Shown: one piece after another, positions 1 to 5,994 of the stretch
Layout: every line of letters begins with the position of its first letter
Numbering within the stretch: the first letter of the stretch is position 1
Origin: JBEKHI01 sp050012355
GTDB lineage: Bacteria; Actinomycetota; Actinomycetes; Streptosporangiales; Streptosporangiaceae
Assembly: GCA_050012355.1 (NCBI GenBank)
Contig: JBEKHI010000316.1
Span: 1-10,076 of the forward strand
Length of the DNA stretch: 10,076 nt
Direction of reading: 5' to 3'
Program-made: the position numbers and the translations under genes
Notes under the pieces: generated by a model
The model's input: only the letters and a program-made list of their open reading frames with translations
Databases searched by the model: none
What the model was told of the DNA's origin: nothing

Positions 1-684
1 CTGACCAGGGATTTCCAGGTCATTAGCTACGACCGCCGCGGCACCCTGGAGAGCACCGGCCGGACAGACCATCCGCTTGATGTCGCCCAGGAGAGCCAAG
101 ATATCCGCACCCTGCTCGACATGCTCGGGGTGCGGCAGGCGACCGTGTTCGGTACATGCGGCGGCGCATCCGTTGGATTTGATTTCGTTACCAGATATCC
201 CGGCTACGTCAATGCATATATTGTCCATGAACCTATCAGCATAGGAATACTCTCCGATGCCGACGAACAGCGGGCATTCGTGGCCGGCCTGCGTAAGCTG
301 CATGATCGCCAGGGTGCCCTCGCGGCATACATAGCTTGGACAAGCTCAATCGGCCTTGACATCAAGCCCACATTCGGGCGGCGGGCTCTCGCCCGCGCGC
401 GGCGGGACGGGGACTTCGTCATCCGGCAGCACATTCCGCGGATGATCGAGTTCATGCCAGACTTCGCGGCGATCAGGGCAGCCGGAATTCGCACGGTGAT
501 CGGCGCTGGCGAAGGCAGCATGGCCGGCGACTACTTTTACGTACGCGTGGCCCGGGCCATGGCGGACGCACTCGACTGCTCCCTGGTGACTTTTCCGGGG
601 CATCACCACGCCTACGAAGACCGGCCCGACGCGTTCGCCTGCTCGCTGGCCGAGGTCGTCCGCGAGTACTGCCAGGAAAACTGA
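1..684 (+). CDS. alpha/beta hydrolase, 5' end outside window
   Basis: The frame is open from base 1, so the gene starts upstream and about 227 codons are visible. The first ATG at 121 is internal, because the family motif YDRRG (about residues 10-14 of the visible part) lies before it. The fold landmarks are a strand-turn YDRRG, a nucleophile elbow G-T-C-G-G (bases 151-165), a following RYPGYVNAYIVHEP segment typical of this hydrolase group, and a C-terminal FPGHHHAYEDRPDAFA block carrying the probable catalytic His. The elbow has Cys (TGC, 157-159) where this group normally has Ser. The acid may be the Glu of the AGEGSM segment. The substrate is unknown and the protein is probably cytosolic. 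Bases 170-345 use codons rare in such genomes (ATA, AGA, TAT) and are visibly less GC-rich than the rest. The next reading frame begins 38 bases downstream on the same strand. I am confident of the fold family, less so of activity. Confidence 0.82.
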   Translation: MTRDFQVISYDRRGTLESTGRTDHPLDVAQESQDIRTLLDMLGVRQATVFGTCGGASVGFDFVTRYPGYVNAYIVHEPISIGILSDADEQRAFVAGLRKLHDRQGALAAYIAWTSSIGLDIKPTFGRRALARARRDGDFVIRQHIPRMIEFMPDFAAIRAAGIRTVIGAGEGSMAGDYFYVRVARAMADALDCSLVTFPGHHHAYEDRPDAFACSLAEVVREYCQEN

Positions 685-722
685 GGCATCGCGCCCGTTC
701 GCACCTTCTACGATCTCGCAAT

Positions 723-1427
723 ATGCGGTCAGGGATTCAAGTCGACGCGAGCCAGATCACAGCCTGGTGTGCGGAGCACCTCCGTAGCGCCCCGGTGGAG
801 ACCCTGTTCACCAGCGGGAACCTCGCCGGGCCACTGCCGCTGGGAGACAGTGACTACGCGGTGAACGCCGAGACCTTCATCCCCGGCGGCGCACCGTATC
901 CCCCGGGTGCCGGGAAGTCGCGCGCACATGCTTTCGCAAGCCTTCTCGCCCGGCTCTGCGCCCTAGCCCCGAGCCCGGCCGCCGTACCTGACCTCGCTCC
1001 GCCGCCCGCGTGGATCTATTGGGATCACCCGTTTCCTGGGGTGTGGCCTCCACCCGACGATCGCGATGCCGACCTCAACAGCCTGCCGGACACGGCGTGG
1101 CTCGACGACCTAGGCCGCGCGGCACGCGATCGCCTCGCCACCACCCGGTCAACCGCCCCTATCATCGGGCACTGCGACTGGGAGTCACACAACCTGGACT
1201 TCCGTGACGGCCGGCCGTGGGCGGTGCACGACTGGGACAGCGTCGCCAGCGCCGCCGAAACAGTGATCGTCGGTGTCGCGGCAGCGATGTGGCCAGCCGG
1301 TTCCGGAAATAGCACCGGCGCGAGCCTCGTCCAGAGCCAGGATTTCATCGACGCCTACCAGCAGGCCCGTGGCCGTAGCTTCTCGGCTCAGGACATCGAG
1401 GAGACCTGGGCCGCGCCCGTGTTACGG
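723..1427 (+). pseudogene. APH-family phosphotransferase remnant, N-lobe and C-terminus lost
   Basis: The reading frame begins at ATG 723 without a clear ribosome site. It carries the C-lobe of an aminoglycoside/choline-kinase-like phosphotransferase: a Brenner-type loop H150-C-D152-W-E-S-H-N157 (catalytic Asp and metal-binding Asn) and a metal-binding WAVHDWDS segment near residues 166-173. Residues 11-35 look like the family's N-terminal helix and first strand, but the text then jumps from SGNLA to GPLPLGDSDYAVNAETFIPGG. The nucleotide-binding Lys strand and about 40-60 residues of the N-lobe are therefore missing (inferred from the family's usual layout). Family similarity stops at ETWAA (about residue 230). 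From about base 1428 the frame is only the antisense of the neighbouring DUF4232 gene, although it stays open to 1724. I read it as a dead gene bounded by two deletion junctions. A small surviving protein of other function is less likely. Confidence 0.7.
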
Positions 1428-1428
1428 G

Positions 1429-2091
1429 CTAGCCCTGTCCCCCGTCGCCCGGCTGGACCCCGGCCTGCACGTAGCCGATGGTCAGCGCCGGGTCCACCGT
1501 GGTCCCCGAGCACTCGCCATAGCCGCCGGCTTGAGTCGGCAGTGAGAGGAACAGCGCGGCCTTCTCCCCCGGCGGGTATACCCGCAGCCCGCGAACCGGG
1601 ACCGGCTTGCACTGCGACGGTGAAAACACCGAGGCGTCCACGATGTCGAGCGGGGCCGACGCCACCGCGCCCGGCGCCAGGGTCACGGTCTTCTCCGCGC
1701 TTCCCGAGGGATCTGCCTGCCTGACGGCGGCGGCACCGACCTGATGGCCATCCGCGCCGGCGACCCAAGAGACACCCGGGTAGCCATACAGCGTGCACGC
1801 CGACGAACCAATGTTCCGCAACTGCAGACCGGTGTGGTTCTGGGACATGCCCGCGCCCGCGCCCCCTCCGAGGCTGACCTGAAGGTCAGCCGACGTGCAC
1901 GCCGGCGTCCCTGACGCAACAGAATCCGATCCGGCGGCACTCGTCGAAGTAGGCGACGCCGCATTAGTTGCGGAGGTGTCGGCGCTCGAGGTACCGGACG
2001 GAGAAGCGGCTGGTGAGGTTGACGACGCGGCACATCCGGCGGCGAGTACCCCCGCGGCCAGCAACGGAATGGCCAGTAGCGCATTCTTCAC
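1429..2091 (-). CDS. DUF4232 secreted lipoprotein
   Basis: This encodes a 220-residue cell-envelope lipoprotein. I chose the GTG at 2091 because GGAG (2097-2100) lies five bases upstream and because the protein then begins directly with a signal peptide: Lys2, a hydrophobic stretch 4-18 and a lipobox A-A-G-C with the lipidated Cys at 20. The frame is open further upstream to 2205, but that part has no signal features. Residues 22-60 form a Ser/Thr/Ala/Pro-rich linker typical of surface lipoproteins. The rest matches the DUF4232 pattern: a CTSADL start, a central CTLYGYPG motif, then CKPV and ECSG, giving four Cys that could form two disulfides outside the membrane. The function of DUF4232 is not established. 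The gene points away from the GH3 gene and ends one or two bases from the broken phosphotransferase on the other strand. Confidence 0.85.
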   Translation of the reverse strand: MKNALLAIPLLAAGVLAAGCAASSTSPAASPSGTSSADTSATNAASPTSTSAAGSDSVASGTPACTSADLQVSLGGGAGAGMSQNHTGLQLRNIGSSACTLYGYPGVSWVAGADGHQVGAAAVRQADPSGSAEKTVTLAPGAVASAPLDIVDASVFSPSQCKPVPVRGLRVYPPGEKAALFLSLPTQAGGYGECSGTTVDPALTIGYVQAGVQPGDGGQG

Positions 2092-2324
2092 GAGATCTCC
2101 CAATGCATATCGGCTACTACTGACCTCTAGGACGCCGCAGCGCGCTGCCTGGTTGGACCGCAGTTTCAGCGCCCTGCCCGAGCGGCGGCCAGCTACCGGG
2201 ATCATCCTGCCGGACGGCGCGCCGCTCCGATTAAGACCGAGCTTGTCTGGTTATCTATAGAGCTTCTGTAGATCCACGCGATAGGGCTGGCTTTTAGGTC
2301 AATCCCTAAGCAGAGCGAGGTTAT
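2092..2324. promoter_or_regulatory. divergent intergenic region, DUF4232 gene / GH3 gene
   Basis: These 233 bases separate two genes that point away from each other, so promoters for both must lie here or further upstream. The part at 2230-2310 is clearly less GC-rich than its surroundings and holds a TTGTCT (2243-2248) followed by TAGATC (2269-2274). The spacing of 20 bases is too long for a convincing sigma-70 promoter. GCGAGG at 2315-2320 is the probable ribosome site for ATG 2325. I see no clear operator palindrome and no supported small ORF. Confidence 0.4.
2097..2100 (-). promoter_or_regulatory. ribosome binding site of DUF4232 gene
   Basis: GGAG lies five bases before GTG 2091 on the minus strand. 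It decides the start in favour of the codon that places a signal peptide at the N-terminus, rather than the longer open frame from 2205. Confidence 0.65.
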
Positions 2325-3461
2325 ATGAGCGGAAATCCGACAGAGGCGGCCACCGAGCCGGTTACTCGGCGTACCGTCATGCACGCGGCCGGAGCGGTGC
2401 TCGCGGTCGGTGGACTGGCCGCGTTCTCCCGGACGAACAGTGCCGCGTCCCCGGCACTGACGCCGCGCCAGCTAGCCGGACAGCGGGTCATCTACTCCTA
2501 TACCGGGCTGACCGTACCGGACAGCCTGCTGGATCAGATCAAGGCCGGGCTCGCGGGCGGGGTCATCTTCTACGGAGACAACATCTCCAGCCTCAGTCAG
2601 ATAGCCGCCGCCATCAACGAGCTGGAGAAAGCCCGGCTGGCCAGCCCGGTGAAGACACCGCTGCTGCTGATGACCGACCAGGAAGGCGGGGAAGTCCGGC
2701 GACTCCCCGGCGCGCCGGTGCTGTCGGAGAAGGAGATCGGCGAGTCCAAGCATCCGGTAACCGAGGCGCGCGAGGCCGGCGAGGGCGCCGGGAAACTGCT
2801 GCGCAGCGTCGGCATGAACGTCAACCTGGCGCCCGTCCTCGATGTCTACCGCAAAGCAGGCGACTTCGACGACCAGTACCAGCGCTCCTACAGCAATAAC
2901 CCGAAGGTGTGCGCCGAGTGCGGCCAGGCGTTCATCACCGCCCAGCAACTGACCGGCGTGGCCGCGACCAGCAAACACTTCCCCGGGCTCGGCGCCGCGA
3001 CCGCCAGCGAGGACACCGACGTCGAGCCAGTGACGCTGGACGTTTCGCTGAACGACCTGCGCACCATCGACGAACTCCCCTACCACTCAGCGATCGCCGC
3101 CGGAGTCAAGCTCATCCTGGTCTCGTGGGCCGTCTACCCGGCGCTGGATCCCAAGTACCCGGCCGGACTCTCCTCGCGCATCGTCCAAGGCGAACTCCGG
3201 GACCGCCTCGGCTTCCGCGGCGTAACGATCACCGACGCGCTGGAGGCCGGAGCGCTGGAGCACTTCGGCTCGACCGCCGAACGTTCGGTGCTCGCCGCCC
3301 AGGCGGGAATGGACGTCATCATGTGCGCGTCGCAGGACGTCAGCCAAGGTGAGCAGGCCGTCGCCAGCCTGGCGAGCGCCTACGAGAGCAAGAAGCTTCC
3401 GCAGGCGCAGTTCCTCGACGCGGTAAACCGCATCCTCGCGCTGCGCAAGACCCTGCCCTAG
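2325..3461 (+). CDS. Tat-exported glycoside hydrolase family 3 protein (NagZ-like)
   Basis: The 378-residue product is a single-domain GH3 (beta/alpha)8 barrel. GAGG at 2317-2320 precedes ATG 2325. The N-terminus has a twin-arginine segment (TRRTVM, 14-19) followed by a hydrophobic stretch to about 34, so export by Tat is likely. Family landmarks are an LLLMTDQEGGEVRR block (113-126), NLAPVLDV (167-174), KHFPG (217-221) and GVTITDALEAGAL, in which Asp304 matches the GH3 nucleophile. Related NagZ enzymes remove N-acetylglucosamine from cell-wall or chitin fragments. NagZ enzymes use an Asp-His dyad in the loop after KHFPG as acid/base, but this loop (GLGAATASEDTDVEP) has no His, so specificity and mechanism may differ. 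The size fits NagZ-type proteins rather than two-domain GH3 beta-glucosidases. A strong hairpin follows the stop, which suggests a single-gene transcript. Confidence 0.88.
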   Translation: MSGNPTEAATEPVTRRTVMHAAGAVLAVGGLAAFSRTNSAASPALTPRQLAGQRVIYSYTGLTVPDSLLDQIKAGLAGGVIFYGDNISSLSQIAAAINELEKARLASPVKTPLLLMTDQEGGEVRRLPGAPVLSEKEIGESKHPVTEAREAGEGAGKLLRSVGMNVNLAPVLDVYRKAGDFDDQYQRSYSNNPKVCAECGQAFITAQQLTGVAATSKHFPGLGAATASEDTDVEPVTLDVSLNDLRTIDELPYHSAIAAGVKLILVSWAVYPALDPKYPAGLSSRIVQGELRDRLGFRGVTITDALEAGALEHFGSTAERSVLAAQAGMDVIMCASQDVSQGEQAVASLASAYESKKLPQAQFLDAVNRILALRKTLP

Positions 3462-3471
3462 TCCCGGAACA

Positions 3472-3514
3472 CGGCCCTGTCCGTTCGGCAGTACCTGCCG
3501 AACGGACAGGGCCG
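3472..3514 (+). terminator. perfect 20-bp hairpin after the GH3 gene
   Basis: Arms 3472-3491 and 3495-3514 are exact reverse complements with a three-base loop (TAC). The hairpin begins 11 bases after the GH3 stop codon. There is no T tract on the 3' side, which is common for actinomycete terminators. It could also act as a transcript-end stabiliser, and being symmetric it would form from either strand. Confidence 0.8.
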
Positions 3515-3587
3515 CTGTGCTGCTGGACTTCAGGGTGCAGTCATCATTGGGATAGCGCTTGGCGGCTTGGCGGGCCATCATGCTGGC

Positions 3588-4106
3588 ATGGCTTCGGAAA
3601 GCGTGCGTGAGGTCCGGATACGGCGGCATGTGTTCGATACCAGCCGGTCATTCTCCGATGTGCTAGACGGGATCTTCAGCGGCATCAGCCAGCCCGACAT
3701 CGCCGCGCTGTTCAGTTCGCTGGCGGCGAGCACGTCCTACGACCAGTTCAGTTCGCTGGTTCAGCAGGCGCAAGGCAGCGCCGGCCTGATGCTGTTCCTC
3801 CGGCTCGACCTTGACAACGCGCTGACGCTTGACCCGCGGGCACCGGACTGGCACGGGCGGCACCTGGTCCGCATCATCGCCGGCAACCCGGTCACCATGG
3901 GCCAGATGACCCGCCATGTGGCGGACGCCGGCTCGTACGCGCCGGTCACCATCCTCGTCGAGGAGAAGCTCGACGGCGGCATTCAGGTGAGTTACGACAG
4001 CGTCGCCAGCGCACTGGCGCCTTACCACGACGCGGCCGCCGCAGAAGTTGCCGACAAGCTCGACGCCGAGGTGCTCGCTTTGCTGCGGGTGGCCACCGGC
4101 GTGTGA
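3588..4106 (+). CDS. DUF302 domain protein
   Basis: This is a 172-residue protein without signal peptide or membrane segments. The core resembles DUF302: a GNP motif at 99-101, a helix QMTRHV, then a strand pair with APVTILVEEKLDGGIQVSYDS (118-138), matching the family's pattern of a hydrophobic strand, a glycine turn and a xVSY ending. DUF302 has no firmly established reaction. The start is uncertain. I prefer ATG 3588. A TTG at 3567 would add seven residues, and neither has a good ribosome site. The gene stands between the GH3 hairpin and a separate promoter at 4162, so it is probably transcribed alone. A 14-base direct repeat (3710-3723 and 3746-3759) encodes FSSL twice in its N-terminal part. 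Confidence 0.75.
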   Translation: MASESVREVRIRRHVFDTSRSFSDVLDGIFSGISQPDIAALFSSLAASTSYDQFSSLVQQAQGSAGLMLFLRLDLDNALTLDPRAPDWHGRHLVRIIAGNPVTMGQMTRHVADAGSYAPVTILVEEKLDGGIQVSYDSVASALAPYHDAAAAEVADKLDAEVLALLRVATGV

Positions 4107-4161
4107 ACATGGGACTCGTCGTTATGGTCAAGCCAGCGTTCGTCCGCATCCGCGCAGACTG

Positions 4162-4190
4162 TTGAATAAAAACGATCGGATAAGTAGGAT
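4162..4190 (+). promoter_or_regulatory. sigma-70-type promoter for the oxygenase/reductase unit
   Basis: TTGAAT (4162-4167) and TAGGAT (4185-4190) are separated by exactly 17 bases. The second hexamer is a frequent actinomycete -10 form. Transcription would start near 4197, leaving a leader of about 30 bases before GTG 4228. The block is noticeably A/T-rich against its surroundings. Confidence 0.75.
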
Positions 4191-4213
4191 TTGGTTGTAC
4201 GGCGGCCGTCCTC

Positions 4214-4220
4214 AAGGAGG
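4214..4220 (+). promoter_or_regulatory. strong ribosome binding site, sets the oxygenase start
   Basis: AAGGAGG lies seven bases before GTG 4228. It rules out the longer open frame from 4048, whose first 60 codons overlap the DUF302 gene and the promoter and do not resemble the family. Confidence 0.85.
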
Positions 4221-4227
4221 CAGCAAC

Positions 4228-5016
4228 GTGACCGAGACGCTGACCAGCCGATTCGAAGCCCACCCCGCCAGCCCACTGATCGGTGCCGAGATCGAGGGCG
4301 TGGACCTGACCCAGCCCGTTGACGAGGCCACCGCGGAGGCCCTGCGGGAGGCCTTCTGGACCTACAAGATCCTGGTCTTCCGCGGCCAGAACCTGTCGCC
4401 GCTCCAGCACGTGGCGGCGATCCGGATCTTCGACGAGCCGTTCGACCATCCCAAGTGGGTGCACCGCCACGAGGACAGCCGGCTCGTCTACACCTTCAAC
4501 CTGGAGAAGGCCGGCACCGCCGCCCACTGGCATATCGGGGGCACCTGGCGTAACCCGCCGTTCAACATCGAGTCGCTCACCTACCAGGTGGTGCCCGAGA
4601 TCGGCGGCCACACGTTGTGGGCCGACCTGCAAGCGGCCTACGACGGCCTGTCCGAGCCGGTCAAGCGGCTGCTCGAATCCGTCAACGGTGTCTACAGCGC
4701 CTACCCGGGCGACGGGACCTACAACCGGCCGCCGGTCACCGAGACGGTCGAGCACCCGGTCGTGCGGACTCACCGCCACACGGGCCGCAAGGGGCTGTTC
4801 ATCAGCACGTCCGCCCTCGGTCTCACCGGCGTCACCGATGCCGAGGGCAAGGCGCTGCTGCCCTTCTTGCTGGCCCACGCCTCCTCACCGAACTACACGG
4901 TCAGCTTCGGCTGGAAGCCAGGCGACTTCGTCCTCTGGGATAATCAGGCCACCTGGCACTATGCCGTGAACGACTACGACGGCCCCCGGGTGTACCGCAA
5001 GGTGATCGGCGGTTAG
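4228..5016 (+). CDS. TauD/TfdA-family 2-oxoglutarate oxygenase homologue with His-X-Gly metal site
   Basis: The 262-residue product matches the TauD/TfdA fold over its whole length: GAEIEGVDLTQPV (19-31), KILVFRGQ (47-54), the metal motif HWHIGGTW (100-107), GGHTLWADLQAAYDGLS (126-142) and a C-terminal WDNQATWHYAVNDY (237-250). By alignment with E. coli TauD, H102 is the first iron ligand, T129 the 2-oxoglutarate Thr, H244 the distal iron ligand and R254 the 2-oxoglutarate Arg. The second iron ligand, normally Asp or Glu (HxD), is Gly104 (codon GGG, 4537-4539). Classical members hydroxylate small acids or sulfonates with Fe(II), O2 and 2-oxoglutarate. HxG or HxA is known in Fe/2OG halogenases (WelO5, BesD, SyrB2), where chloride takes the vacant position. 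A catalytically changed or inactive homologue is equally possible, and substrate cannot be inferred. The protein is cytosolic. It is followed after 45 bases by a reductase gene, probably on the same transcript. Confidence 0.88.
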   Translation: MTETLTSRFEAHPASPLIGAEIEGVDLTQPVDEATAEALREAFWTYKILVFRGQNLSPLQHVAAIRIFDEPFDHPKWVHRHEDSRLVYTFNLEKAGTAAHWHIGGTWRNPPFNIESLTYQVVPEIGGHTLWADLQAAYDGLSEPVKRLLESVNGVYSAYPGDGTYNRPPVTETVEHPVVRTHRHTGRKGLFISTSALGLTGVTDAEGKALLPFLLAHASSPNYTVSFGWKPGDFVLWDNQATWHYAVNDYDGPRVYRKVIGG

Positions 5017-5061
5017 CGCTCCCAGGGAATACGGCAACGATCCGCGGTGCTGGGGAGGGTC

Positions 5062-5994
5062 ATGAGCAGAGCGGTGATTCAGGAGCAGTTCGGCGGACCG
5101 GAAGTTCTTGAGGTGCGCGACGTCGCGGAGCCCCACGCCGGGCCCGGCGAAGTACGCGTGCGGGTAACGGCCGCCGGGCTGAATCCTGTCGACTGGAAAG
5201 TCGCCGGGTCGGCCGAGGGCGCCAAGCGGTTCGGCCTGACGCTGCCGGCCGGTTTCGGCAACGACTTCGCCGGAGTGGTCGACGAAGTCGGGGACGCCAT
5301 CGGGGGGCAGAGCACCGGCTTCGCGCCCGGCGACCGCGTCTACGGCGGCGCGCGGGGCCGCGCGGTCGCGGACTACGCCATCGTGCGGCCGGGCACGGAC
5401 CCGCTACTGCCCACCCCGGACGGCGTCGATGACATCACCGCCAGCACCCTGGTGATCGCCGGGCGCACCGCCGACGCCGTGATCAGCGCGATCGGCGTGC
5501 ACGCGGGAGACACCGTGCTGATCGGCGGCGCCGCCGGCGGTGTCGGCGTTTTCGCCGTGCAACTCGCGCGGCTCGCGGGTGCCCAGGTCATCGGGACGGC
5601 GTCCCAGGCGACCTTCGGCTTCCTGCGCGACCTCGGCGCCGAGCCCGTCACCTACGGCGATGGCCTCGCCGACCGGGTCCGGGCGCTCGCCCCGCAGGGG
5701 ATCACCGCGGCGGCGGACATGATCGGCGCCGAGACGGCGCTAGCGGCCCTGGACCTGGGAGTCGAGCCAGGCCGGATAGCGACGATCGCGGCCGGCAGCC
5801 CCCCCGAGGGGGTGCACGCCACTGGCGGCCGGGACGCGGCGCCCGGGGCACTCGAGCGCATCACCGCGGCGATCGTGGCCGGGGAATTCGTCGTCCCGAT
5901 CGCCGCGGCGTTTCCCATCAAGCAGACCCGTGCCGCGGTCGAACTGCAGCGCGCCGGGCACGTTAACGGCAAGGTCGTCATCACCCTCGCTTAA
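5062..5994 (+). CDS. NADPH-dependent quinone oxidoreductase-like medium-chain reductase
   Basis: The 310-residue protein belongs to the medium-chain dehydrogenase/reductase superfamily, quinone-oxidoreductase branch. Landmarks in order are AGLNPVDWK (38-46), GNDFAGVVDEVG (66-77), GDRVYGG (90-96), the dinucleotide-binding loop GGAAGGVG (155-162) and the C-terminal HVNGKVVITL (300-309). The Cys and His ligands of zinc alcohol dehydrogenases are absent. Such enzymes reduce quinones, enones or similar acceptors with NADPH. ATG 5062 follows GGGGAGGG (5052-5059). A GTG at 5047 would add five residues but has no ribosome site. The gene sits 45 bases after the oxygenase homologue and has no obvious promoter of its own, so the two probably share the promoter at 4162 and perhaps a pathway. 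The stop codon overlaps that of the convergent MHYT gene in a shared TTAA. Confidence 0.88.
   Translation: MSRAVIQEQFGGPEVLEVRDVAEPHAGPGEVRVRVTAAGLNPVDWKVAGSAEGAKRFGLTLPAGFGNDFAGVVDEVGDAIGGQSTGFAPGDRVYGGARGRAVADYAIVRPGTDPLLPTPDGVDDITASTLVIAGRTADAVISAIGVHAGDTVLIGGAAGGVGVFAVQLARLAGAQVIGTASQATFGFLRDLGAEPVTYGDGLADRVRALAPQGITAAADMIGAETALAALDLGVEPGRIATIAAGSPPEGVHATGGRDAAPGALERITAAIVAGEFVVPIAAAFPIKQTRAAVELQRAGHVNGKVVITLA

Noticed and set aside
1428..1724. Open continuation of the phosphotransferase frame, rich in Pro and Arg
   Set aside because: It is the antisense of the DUF4232 gene, which has a signal peptide, domain match and ribosome site. The Pro/Arg/Ser-rich text is typical of a shadow frame in GC-rich DNA.
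2243..2274. TTGTCT and TAGATC as the GH3 promoter
   Set aside because: The spacing of 20 bases is outside the usual 16-19 range, so it is mentioned only as part of the intergenic region.
4048..4227. Upstream extension of the oxygenase frame
   Set aside because: It overlaps the end of the DUF302 gene and the promoter, has no family similarity, and the strong AAGGAGG directs initiation at 4228.
3946..4878. 310-codon minus-strand open frame opposite the DUF302 and oxygenase genes
   Set aside because: It crosses two well-supported genes and the promoter between them, and has no recognisable domain or ribosome site.
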